This document shows positions 30,070 through 38,104 of a DNA stretch of 64,000 nt, piece by piece; within the stretch, counting starts at the first letter, position 1; each line of letters begins with the position of its first letter. The position numbers were made by a program, and so were the translations under genes. This DNA is from Microbacterium sp. KUDC0406. Lineage in GTDB: Bacteria > Actinomycetota > Actinomycetes > Actinomycetales > Microbacteriaceae. The notes under the pieces were generated by a model. That model was not told the origin of the DNA and did no database searches. It saw only the letters and a list, made by a program, of their open reading frames with translations. Location: the NCBI RefSeq assembly GCF_021582875.1, contig NZ_CP091138.1, positions 2,852,001-2,916,000 on the forward strand. The letters run 5' to 3'.

Positions 30070-31497
30070 ATGCTCAACATGGCCGAGGGCCTGTCCCGAC
30101 TCGGCGCGCTCGCCGCGCATCCGGTCGTCCGCACCCTCGCGACCTCGTTCGCCGACGCGGGCTTCGAACTCGCTGTCGTCGGGGGCCCGGTGCGCGACGC
30201 GCTCCTCGGCCGTCCGACGCACGACCTCGACTTCACGACGAACGCCAGACCCGACGACATCCTGCGGATCGTCACGCCGATCTCGACCGCCCAGTGGGAC
30301 ATCGGTCGCGCATTCGGCACGATCGGTGCGCGCGTGCAGGGCGAACAGGTCGAGATCACCACCTACCGCGCCGACGCCTACGACGGCACCACGCGCAAGC
30401 CCGTCGTCGAGTTCGGCGACGACATCGCCGGCGACCTGCTTCGTCGCGACTTCACCGTCAACGCGATGGCGCTCCGCGTGCCGGAGGTGAAGCTGATCGA
30501 TCCGACATCCGGCGTCGAGGACCTCGTCGCCGGCGCCCTGCGCACCCCGATCGATCCTGCGGTCAGTTTCGGCGACGACCCGCTGCGGATGCTGCGCGCT
30601 GCGCGCTTCAGCGCCCAGCTCGAGTTCGGCATCGAGCACGACACCCTCGCGGCGATCGAGGAGTTGCGCGGCACCCTCGGGATCGTCAGCCCGGAGCGCA
30701 TCCAGGGAGAGCTGATCCGGCTGCTGCAGACCGACGATCCCGTGCGCGGCATCCGGGTGCTGGTCGACACCGGACTCATCGAACTGTTCCTGCCCGAGGT
30801 GCCCGCGCTGCGCCTCGAGGTCGATGAGCACCATCACCACAAGGACGTCTACGAGCACTCTCTCACCGTGCTGCGCCAGGCGATCGCGCTGGAGAAGCAG
30901 CGTCACCCCGGCGCGGCGCCCGACGTGCCGCTGCGCATCGCCGCTCTGCTGCACGACATCGGCAAGCCCCGCACCCGCCGGCTCGAGCCCGGCGGCGGCG
31001 TGACCTTCCACCACCATGACGCGGTCGGCTCGCGCATGGCGCGCAAGCGCCTGCAGGCACTGCGCTTCGACGGCGACACGACCGACGCCGTCGCGAAGCT
31101 CATCGAGCTGCACCTGCGCTTCTTCGGCTACGCCGAGGGCGCCTGGACCGACAGCGCCGTGCGCCGCTATGTGCGGGATGCCGGCGATCTGCTCGAGCGG
31201 CTGCACATCCTCACCCGCGCCGACGTGACCACCCGCAACAAGCGCAAGGCCGCCCGGCTCGCGGGCGCGTACGACGACATCGAGAGGCGCATCGACCTGC
31301 TGCGCGAGCAGGAGGAGCTCGACAGCATCCGTCCCGAGCTCGACGGCAATCAGATCCAGCAGATCCTCGGCATCCCGCCCGGGCGGGAGGTCGGTGAGGC
31401 GTACCGCTTCCTGCTCGACCTGCGGCTCGACGAGGGGGTCGTCGGCCCCGATGCCGCGGAGCAGCGCCTGCGGGAGTGGTGGGCAGCGCGGGGCTGA
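30070..31497 (+). CDS. cca: CCA tRNA nucleotidyltransferase
   Basis: Adds or repairs the 3' CCA of tRNA. 475 residues: class II nucleotidyltransferase head with VVGGPVRDALLGRPTHDLDF (metal Asp in DLD), RRDFTVNAMAL, the RNA-binding neck PLRMLRAARF and SPERIQGELIRLL, and a C-terminal HD domain with HHHHKDVYEHSL and ALLHDIGKPRT. In many actinobacteria cca is next to the DUF6049-murJ block; here about 6 kb lies between. Confidence 0.95.
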   Translation: MLNMAEGLSRLGALAAHPVVRTLATSFADAGFELAVVGGPVRDALLGRPTHDLDFTTNARPDDILRIVTPISTAQWDIGRAFGTIGARVQGEQVEITTYRADAYDGTTRKPVVEFGDDIAGDLLRRDFTVNAMALRVPEVKLIDPTSGVEDLVAGALRTPIDPAVSFGDDPLRMLRAARFSAQLEFGIEHDTLAAIEELRGTLGIVSPERIQGELIRLLQTDDPVRGIRVLVDTGLIELFLPEVPALRLEVDEHHHHKDVYEHSLTVLRQAIALEKQRHPGAAPDVPLRIAALLHDIGKPRTRRLEPGGGVTFHHHDAVGSRMARKRLQALRFDGDTTDAVAKLIELHLRFFGYAEGAWTDSAVRRYVRDAGDLLERLHILTRADVTTRNKRKAARLAGAYDDIERRIDLLREQEELDSIRPELDGNQIQQILGIPPGREVGEAYRFLLDLRLDEGVVGPDAAEQRLREWWAARG

Positions 31498-31517
31498 ATC
31501 GTGTCGGTCTCGTCACG

Positions 31518-31541
31518 ATACCTACCGATCGGTTGGGTATC
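31518..31541. promoter_or_regulatory. Candidate operator ahead of the peptide ABC operon
   Basis: GATACCTACCGATCGGTTGG GTATC has a perfect centre ACCGATCGGT (31524-31533) and outer GATACC/GGTATC arms with a one-base offset. It lies 80 bases upstream of the binding-protein gene. It could be a regulator site; there is no regulator gene beside it. Confidence 0.35.
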
Positions 31542-31621
31542 TCGGCGACCGTGATTCAGTGTGAACCCGAACCCGCGCACGTCGACGTGCGCGGGCACCC
31601 GAACACCACAGGGGCAGGAGC

Positions 31622-33259
31622 ATGTCAATGAAGACCACCAGGGGCCGCATCGGTCTGGCCGTCGGAGCGATAGGAATCGCCGCGCTCGTCCTCTCGGGCT
31701 GCGCGACCAGTTCGAACGACGACGGCGACAAGGGCGGGGACTCCGCGGGCGGGGACATCATCGTCGGCACCACCGACAAGATCGTCTCGCTCGACCCGGC
31801 CGGTTCGTACGACAACGGCTCGTTCGCCGTGATGAACCAGATCTACCCGTTCCTGCTGAACAGCAAGTACGGCACCGCCGAGGTCAGCCCCGACATCGCC
31901 GAGTCGGCCGAGTTCACCTCGCCGACCGAGTACACCGTCAAGCTCAAGTCGGGTCTGAAGTTCGCCAACGGCAACGACCTCACCTCGAGTGACGTCAAGT
32001 TCACGTTCGACCGCATGGTGAAGATCGCCGACCCGAACGGCCCGTCCTCGCTGCTGAACAACCTCGCCTCGGTCGAGGCCCCCGACGACACCACCGTCGT
32101 CTTCACGCTCAAGAACGGCAACGACCAGATCTGGCCGCTGATCCTCTCCAGCCCGGCCGGCCCGATCGTCGACGAGGACGTCTTCTCGCCCGACGCGGTC
32201 ACCCCCGACGACGACATCGTCAAGGGCGAGGCGTTCGCCGGTCAGTACGTGATCGACTCGTACAAGGTGAACGAGCTGGTCTCGTACAAGCCGAACCCCG
32301 ACTACAAGGGCAGCCTGGGCGCGGCCGAGAACACGAGTGTGCAGGCGAAGTACTACGCCGACGCCTCGAACCTGAAGCTCGCGATCGGCAACGGCGACAT
32401 CGACGTGGCGTTCCGCAGCCTGTCGGCCACCGACGTCGAGGACCTCGGCAAGCAGAAGGACAAGGTGCAGGTCGTCGACGGCCCCGGCGGCGAGATCCGC
32501 TACATCGTGTTCAACATCGACACGATGCCGTTCGGCGCGAAGACCCCCGAGGCCGACCCGGCCAAGTCGCTCGCCGTGCGTCAGGCGATGGCCGATCTGA
32601 TCGACCGCGCGGCGGTCGCGAAGGACGTCTACAAGGACACCTTCAGCCCGCTGTACTCCTACGTGCCCGAGGGCATGCCCGGCGCCACCACGCCGCTGAA
32701 GGACATGTACGGCGACGGCAACGGCGGACCCGACGCCGACAAGGCGGCCAAGGCGCTGTCGGATGCCGGTGTGCAGACCCCCGTCACCCTGAACCTGCAG
32801 TACAACGGCGACCACTACGGTCCGTCGTCGGGTGACGAGTACGCCGCGTACAAGACTCAGCTCGAGAAGGGCGGCCTGTTCAAGGTCAACCTGCAGCAGA
32901 CCGAGTGGGTGCAGTACTCCAAGGACCGCACCGCCGACGTGTACCCGATGTACCAGCTGGGCTGGTTCCCGGACTACTCCGACGCCGACAACTACCTGTC
33001 GCCGTTCTTCATGACCGAGAACTTCCTCGCGAACCACTACGACAACAAGGCCGTGAACGACGCCATCGTCAAGGAGCAGACCGAGACCGACTCGGCGAAG
33101 CGCCTCGACCAGATCGGTCAGATCCAGGAGGCGGTGGCGAAGGACCTGTCCACGCTGCCGATCCTGCAGGGCAAGCAGGTCGCGATCGTGGGCAAGGACG
33201 TGAAGGGCACCACCCTGGATGCCTCGTTCAAGTTCCGCTACGCGCCGCTGACGAAGTAA
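31622..33259 (+). CDS. ABC transporter peptide/nickel-type substrate-binding lipoprotein
   Basis: 545 residues of the SBP family 5 (DppA/OppA type). The lipobox is LSGC with Cys27 after a hydrophobic signal; the mature start is GGDIIVGTTDKIVSLDPAGS, and AESAEFTSPTEYTVKLKSGL and LAVRQAMADLIDRAAVAKDV are family motifs. A second Met two codons in (31628) has better spacing from GGAG. It is the first gene of a four-gene importer operon; a hairpin separates it from the permeases. Confidence 0.93.
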   Translation: MSMKTTRGRIGLAVGAIGIAALVLSGCATSSNDDGDKGGDSAGGDIIVGTTDKIVSLDPAGSYDNGSFAVMNQIYPFLLNSKYGTAEVSPDIAESAEFTSPTEYTVKLKSGLKFANGNDLTSSDVKFTFDRMVKIADPNGPSSLLNNLASVEAPDDTTVVFTLKNGNDQIWPLILSSPAGPIVDEDVFSPDAVTPDDDIVKGEAFAGQYVIDSYKVNELVSYKPNPDYKGSLGAAENTSVQAKYYADASNLKLAIGNGDIDVAFRSLSATDVEDLGKQKDKVQVVDGPGGEIRYIVFNIDTMPFGAKTPEADPAKSLAVRQAMADLIDRAAVAKDVYKDTFSPLYSYVPEGMPGATTPLKDMYGDGNGGPDADKAAKALSDAGVQTPVTLNLQYNGDHYGPSSGDEYAAYKTQLEKGGLFKVNLQQTEWVQYSKDRTADVYPMYQLGWFPDYSDADNYLSPFFMTENFLANHYDNKAVNDAIVKEQTETDSAKRLDQIGQIQEAVAKDLSTLPILQGKQVAIVGKDVKGTTLDASFKFRYAPLTK

Positions 33260-33269
33260 CGCGTTCTGC

Positions 33270-33303
33270 ACCCGGGGATGCTGCGCTCGCAGCATCCCCG
33301 GGT
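33270..33303 (+). terminator. Intra-operon stem-loop after the binding-protein gene
   Basis: ACCCGGGGATGCTGC (33270-33284) and GCAGCATCCCCGGGT (33289-33303) are perfect 15-base complements around GCTC. Hairpins at this place in ABC operons are known to stabilise the binding-protein mRNA and reduce permease expression; that role is inferred here. Confidence 0.75.
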
Positions 33304-33338
33304 CGCACTCGCCCGAAGAACGCAAGAAGAGGTACCCC

Positions 33339-34417
33339 ATGGCCGTCGATGCCGTCGATGCCCTCATGCCCGTCCAGCCCCGCAGCCGCTCCAAAGGCGG
33401 AGGACTGTGGCGCTACATCCTGATCCGCCTGCTGCTGATCATCCCCACCGTCCTGATCCTGGTGACGACGGTCTTCTTCCTGATGCGGATCACCGGTGAT
33501 CCCATCACCGCGGCCCTCGGCGGACGCCTGCCGCCCGAGCAGCTCGCGCAGCGCGTGCACGAGGCCGGCTTCGACCGGCCGCTGATCGTGCAGTACCTGG
33601 AGTACCTCGGCGGCATCCTGCGCGGTGACTTCGGCACGACCCTCACCGACCGCCGCCCGGTCACCGAGATCCTGCTGCAGTACGGATCGGCCACGCTCGA
33701 ACTGGCGCTGTACGCGCTCATCGTCGCGCTGCTGATCAGCATCCCGCTGGGGCTGATCGCCGCCTACCGCCGCGACCGCTGGCAGGACGCGACCCTGCGG
33801 GTCATGGCGATCCTCGCCTACGCGACCCCGATCTTCTTCGCCGGTCTGCTGCTCAAGCTCGTCTTCGCGGTGTGGCTGGACTGGCTGCCGGTGTCGGGCG
33901 CGGCAACACGCGCACCGAGCTGCTGATGGCGGGCATCGACACGCCCACCGGCATCTATCTGCTCGACGCCATCCGGCTCGGCAACGGTGCGGCGATCGGC
34001 GACGTGCTGCAGCACGCGATCCTGCCCGCCATCGCGCTGGGCCTGCTGACCGCCGGCGTGTTCCTGCGCCTGATCCGCACCAACGTCATCGGCACCCTCG
34101 GGCAGCAGTACGTGACATCCGGGCGGTCCAGCGGCGTCAGCGAGTACCGTCTGCTCACCAAGCACGCGTACCGGCCCGCACTCATCCCGATCATCACCGT
34201 GATGGGCATGCAGATCGCGATGCTGCTCGCCGGCGCCGTGCTCACCGAGAGCACCTTCGAGTGGAAGGGCATCGGGTTCATGCTCGCCGAATACCTGAAG
34301 GCGCGCGACTTCGTCGCGGTGCAGGGCATCGTCGTGATGATCGCCGTGGTCGTCGCCGTCACGAACTTCATCGTCGACATGGTCGCCGCGATGATCGACC
34401 CGAGGGTGAGGTACTGA
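33339..34417 (+). CDS. Oligopeptide ABC transporter permease, DppB type (frameshifted in assembly)
   Basis: Membrane subunit with six hydrophobic segments; GDFGTTLTDRRPVTEILLQY and the EAA-like loop near the end (RLLTKHAYRPALIPIITVMG) are DppB hallmarks. The frame breaks at about 33899; one more C in GGGCGCGG restores LPVSGRGNTRTELLMAGIDT and a 359-residue protein. It pairs with the DppC-type gene one base downstream. Confidence 0.9.
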
Positions 34418-34418
34418 C

Positions 34419-35423
34419 ATGTCCTGGGTCCCTGAGCCTGTCGAAGACCTCCCCACCCCGAAGACGGAGGCGCTCGCCGCTGTCCCGCCGCGCAAGAAGC
34501 GCTGGACCGAGCGGCTTCCGGTGGTCTCGCACCTGCGGCAGAGCGTCGGCCTGCAGCGCGGGATGCTGGTGACCGGTCTGGTCATCACCGGTGTGTTCAT
34601 CCTGGTCGCGCTCCTGGCGCCGGTGCTGGCGCCGTACGGCTGGGCGCAGCAGCAGACCGACGCCGGCGTCTCGTTCGGCACTCGCCAGCCGCCGAACGCC
34701 GTCAATCTGCTGGGCACCACGGTCTCGGGCTTCGACGTGCTGTCGCGCGTGATCTGGGGCGCGCAGACCGCGCTGCTCGTGATCATCGCGGCGATCATCT
34801 GCTCGATCTTCGTCGGCATCGCGCTCGGGCTGCTGGCCGGCTACTTCGGCGGATGGCTCGACCGTCTGCTCGTGGTGCTCGCCGACGCGATCTACGCGTT
34901 CCCGTCGCTGCTGCTCGCGATCGTCATGTCGATCGTGATCAGCCACGGCCAGTCCAGTCTGCTGGGCGGCGTCATGGCGACCGCGATCGCGATCACCGTG
35001 GTGTTCGTGCCGCAGTACTTCCGGGTCGTCCGCGCCGAGGTGGTGCGCGTCCGCGCCGAGCCGTTCGTCGACTCGGCGAAGGTGATCGGGGTGCCGACCC
35101 ACCGCATCCTGCTGCGGCACGTGCTGCGCAACTCGGTGCGCACGCTGCCGGTGCTGATCACCCTGAACGCATCCGAGGCGCTGCTGACCCTCGCCGGTCT
35201 CGGCTTCCTGGGCTTCGGCATCGAGGCCACGGCCGCGGCCGAATGGGGCTATGACCTGAACCGGGCGATGGGGGATGTGACCAGCGGCATCTGGTGGACC
35301 AGCGTGTTCCCCGGGCTCGCGATCGTGCTGGTGGTGCTGGGCATCACGCTGGTCGGCGAGAGCCTGAACGACCTGAGCGATCCGCGACTGCGCACCCGCC
35401 GTCGCGCAGGAGGTGCGAAGTGA
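34419..35423 (+). CDS. Oligopeptide ABC transporter permease, DppC type
   Basis: 334 residues with an N-terminal cytoplasmic tail, first helix GMLVTGLVITGVFILVALLA, and the permease domain including FGTRQPPNAVNLLGTT and the EAA loop SAKVIGVPTHRILLRHVLRN. The N-terminus MSWVPEPVED is the translation of a family B repeat, so the tail was extended or replaced by that element. The stop overlaps the GTG of the ATPase gene. Confidence 0.93.
   Translation: MSWVPEPVEDLPTPKTEALAAVPPRKKRWTERLPVVSHLRQSVGLQRGMLVTGLVITGVFILVALLAPVLAPYGWAQQQTDAGVSFGTRQPPNAVNLLGTTVSGFDVLSRVIWGAQTALLVIIAAIICSIFVGIALGLLAGYFGGWLDRLLVVLADAIYAFPSLLLAIVMSIVISHGQSSLLGGVMATAIAITVVFVPQYFRVVRAEVVRVRAEPFVDSAKVIGVPTHRILLRHVLRNSVRTLPVLITLNASEALLTLAGLGFLGFGIEATAAAEWGYDLNRAMGDVTSGIWWTSVFPGLAIVLVVLGITLVGESLNDLSDPRLRTRRRAGGAK
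34426..34447. repeat. Family B repeat encoding the DppC N-terminus
   Basis: GGGTCCCTGAGCCTGTCGAA GA, read in frame as VPEPVED from the third codon on. Confidence 0.65.
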
Positions 35424-37185
35424 CGGATGTTGCGGAGATCCGCGATCTGCGGGTCGTGTTCGCCACCGACGGCGACCCCGTGGAGGCCGTGCGGGGCATC
35501 TCGCTGAGCGCGAGCTCCGGCGAGGTGCTCGCGATCGTCGGCGAGTCGGGGTCGGGCAAGACCGTCACGGCGAACACGCTGCTGGGTCTGCTGCCCGAGA
35601 CGGCGACCACCTCGGGCGCCGTGATCGTGCGGGGCCGCGAGGGTGGTGAGACCGACATCGTGCACGCCTCGCAGGCGAAGCTGCGCGCGATGCGCGGGCG
35701 CGACGCCGCGATGGTGTTCCAGGAGCCGTCGACCGCGCTGAACCCGGTGTACAACGTGGGGTGGCAGATCGCCGAGGGCATCCGCGCGCACACGAAGCTG
35801 TCGAAGAAGGATGCCAGGGACCGCGCGATCGACATCATGCGGCGCGTCGGCATCCCCTCTCCCGAGAAGCGCGTGGACGACTACCCGCATCAGTTCTCGG
35901 GCGGACAGAAGCAGCGCATCGTCATCGCGATGGCGCTGGTGCTGAACGCCGGGCTGATCATCGCCGACGAGCCGACCACCGCGCTGGACGTCACGGTGCA
36001 GGCCGAGATCCTCGATCTGCTGCGCACCTGCCGCGACGAGTTCGGTGCGACGATCGTGCTGATCACGCACAACATGGGCGTGGTGGCCGATCTCGCCGAC
36101 CGAGTGATCGTGATGTACCAGGGTGACATCGTCGAAGAGGCGCCGGTGCAGGAGCTGTTCGCGAACCCGCGCGAGGAGTACACGAAGAAGCTGCTCGCCG
36201 CCGTCCCCCATGTGGGACAGGGCAAGTCCAGTCTGGTCGCCACCTCGGTCGTTGAGCGAGCGGTGGTCGTTGAGCGAGCCGGAGGCGAGTCGAAACGCAG
36301 AGACGAAACGCAGGATGCTGTGCGGGATGCGGCCCCGCATGTGGCACCCCCCGTCCCCGAGGGCAGCCTGATCGTGGCATCCGGTGCCGAGATCGGATAC
36401 CCGGGCCGCTTCGGCCGGGGTGCGGTCATGGCGGTGAAGGGCGTGGACTTCCACGTCGCCCCCGGCGAGGTCGTGGGCCTGGTGGGCGAGTCCGGCTCGG
36501 GCAAGACCACGATCGGGCGCGCCGTCGTGGGCCTGACCACAGTGCTCGGCGGGTCGCTGACCGTGCTCGGGCACGAGATGAACGGGGTCAAGACCCGCTC
36601 GCTCACCCCACTGCGTCCGCAGATCGGGTTCGTGTTCCAGGACCCGGCGACCAGCTTCAACCCGCTGCTGACGATCGCCGAGTGCGTCGCCGAGCCGCTG
36701 GTCGTGCACGGCCGGGCATCCAGCCTGTCGGCCGCCCGCCCGAGGGTGAATGAGCTGCTCGACGCGGTGCGGCTGCCGACCAACTTCGGCGATCGGTACC
36801 CGCACGAGCTGTCCGGGGTCAGCGCCAGCGCGCGTCGCTGGCGCGCGCCCTGGCGCTCGACCCGAAGCTGCTGATCGCCGACGAGCCGACCAGCGCGCTG
36901 GATGTCTCGGTGCAGGCCACGGTGCTCGAGCTGTTCACGCAGCTGCAGGCGGAGCTGGGCTTCGCGTCGCTGTTCATCAGCCACGACCTGGCCGTGATCG
37001 ACGCGGTGTCGGATCGGATCATCGTGCTGCAGCAGGGCGAGATCAAGGAGCAGGGCACGACCGCCCAGGTGCTCGGCGATCCCCGCGACCCGTACACCCG
37101 CGAGCTGCTCGCCGCGCTGCCCGTGCCCGACCCCGTGGCTCAGGCCGAGCGCCGCGCGCAGTGGGAGAAGGTGCGGCGGCGGTAG
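35420..37185 (+). CDS. Fused double ATPase of an oligopeptide ABC transporter (frameshifted in assembly)
   Basis: Two ATP-binding cassettes in one chain, equivalent to DppD plus DppF. Cassette 1: GESGSGKT at residues 41-48, signature QFSGGQKQR, Walker B LIIADEPTTALD. Cassette 2: GESGSGKT near 356-363, then Walker B LLIADEPTSALD. The GTG start follows GGAGG at seven bases. A G run at 36815-36818 has lost one base; the repair gives ELSGGQRQRASLARAL and 588 residues. The linker between cassettes (about residues 276-298) is a translated family A repeat, VVERAVVVERAGGESKRRDE. Confidence 0.92.
36247..36313. repeat. Family A repeats inside the ABC ATPase linker
   Basis: Two head-to-tail starts (GGTCGTTGAGCGAGCG, GGTCGTTGAGCGAGCCGGAG) then GAGTCGAAACGCAGAGACG AAACG, all read through in frame between the two cassettes. 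Confidence 0.75.
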
Positions 37186-37198
37186 GCCTGTTTCCCCG

Positions 37199-37235
37199 CT
37201 CGTTGAGCGAGCGACGAAGGAGCGAGACGAAACGC
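37199..37235. repeat. Family A repeat after the ABC operon
   Basis: CTCGTTGAGCGAGCGACGAA then GGAGCGAGACGAAACGC, in the 70-base gap between the ATPase gene and the convergent toxin gene. Confidence 0.6.
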
Positions 37236-37255
37236 ATCATCCCCGGGTCATCGCC

Positions 37256-37651
37256 CTATCTCTGCAATCGCGGTACGACGATCTCCACTTCGTCGGCGAC
37301 GAGTTCGAAGTCCTTTGGATTGAGGGTGACCAGCCGGGCACCCAGCGCGTATGCGTGGCCGGCGAGGAGGAGGTCACGACTGCGCGCGTGCGCTGGTCGC
37401 CGGGGTGAGACGATCGCCGAAAGGCGACCGGCGCCCTCGGCTGCCCTCCTGTCGAATGGCAGCCAGTCCGGCGAGAACAGGGCCTCGGCGCGGGTGATGT
37501 GTTCGAGGCGCAGACGTCGCGTGCGCGGGTCGGCCGCACTCTCGACACTGAATCTCAACTCCGTGAGGGTAATGGCGCTGAGGAAGGCACGATCGTCGGG
37601 GAGCCGGAGATCGTCGATGCGGATCAGCGCGTTGGTGTCGAGGAGCATCAT
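37256..37651 (-). CDS. PIN-domain ribonuclease toxin (VapC type)
   Basis: 131 residues, MMLLDTNALIRIDDLRLPDD at the N-terminus with the first PIN Asp, TLTELRFSVE with the conserved Glu, and RSRDLLLAGHAYALGARLVT with the later acidic residues; LNPKDFELV ends the fold. Known VapC toxins cut tRNA or rRNA. Its ATG overlaps the antitoxin stop by four bases (ATGA), the usual coupling. A second ATG one codon on is equally possible. Confidence 0.88.
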   Translation of the reverse strand: MMLLDTNALIRIDDLRLPDDRAFLSAITLTELRFSVESAADPRTRRLRLEHITRAEALFSPDWLPFDRRAAEGAGRLSAIVSPRRPAHARSRDLLLAGHAYALGARLVTLNPKDFELVADEVEIVVPRLQR

Positions 37652-38016
37652 CGGCCGTGCTCCTTCCGCAGCTGTTGGTACTGCTCTTCCGCTGCCTCCC
37701 ACGGATCGCGGAAGGGGTTGCCATCGTAGGGGCGGGCGTCGATCTCATCCGCCCACTCCTTGGCCACACGGAGCTGTTCTTCAGTGCGCGGGTTCGCGTC
37801 GAGCCATGCCCTGATCTCCGCACCTGTACGCCCCCATCGCTGGGGTGCGAGTTCGTGCTCGAGCACGTTCTCCAGCCCGCTTCGGTCGTCCTCTGCGACG
37901 AGTCGGGTCAGCGCTTCCCGCGCCTCAGCCTCCATGGAGCGTCCATTGCGCTTCGCGCGCTGCTTCAGCTTCTCGACGACGTCGTCGGCGAGGCTGCGGA
38001 TCGTTATCGCGGCCAT
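37648..38016 (-). CDS. Ribbon-helix-helix antitoxin (VapB/FitA type)
   Basis: 122 residues. The N-terminal MAAITIRSLADDVVEKLKQR and GRSMEAEAREALTRL form an Arc/FitA-like DNA-binding ribbon-helix-helix; the acidic C-terminal part (EEQLRVAKEWADEIDARPYD) would block the toxin. The ATG at 38016 follows AGGAGG at eight bases; longer upstream ORF sequence is antisense to the helicase. It diverges from the helicase gene with 88 bases between. Confidence 0.85.
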   Translation of the reverse strand: MAAITIRSLADDVVEKLKQRAKRNGRSMEAEAREALTRLVAEDDRSGLENVLEHELAPQRWGRTGAEIRAWLDANPRTEEQLRVAKEWADEIDARPYDGNPFRDPWEAAEEQYQQLRKEHGR

Positions 38017-38034
38017 GATCTGCCTCCTGATCCC

Positions 38035-38057
38035 GATGCTATCACTCTGCCAGCATC
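38035..38057 (-). promoter_or_regulatory. Candidate antitoxin operator
   Basis: GATGCT (38035-38040) and AGCATC (38052-38057) form an inverted repeat with an 11-base spacer, 19 bases upstream of the antitoxin start, where autoregulation would act. Short arms, so chance is possible. Confidence 0.35.
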
Positions 38058-38104
38058 CGCGGTCGGGCGAGTCGATGTCCGAGCCTCCGCGTACCGTCGC
38101 CAGC

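Noticed and set aside
31625..33394. 589-residue minus-strand ORF opposite the peptide-binding protein
   Set aside because: Antisense shadow; the plus strand has a lipobox and SBP family 5 motifs.
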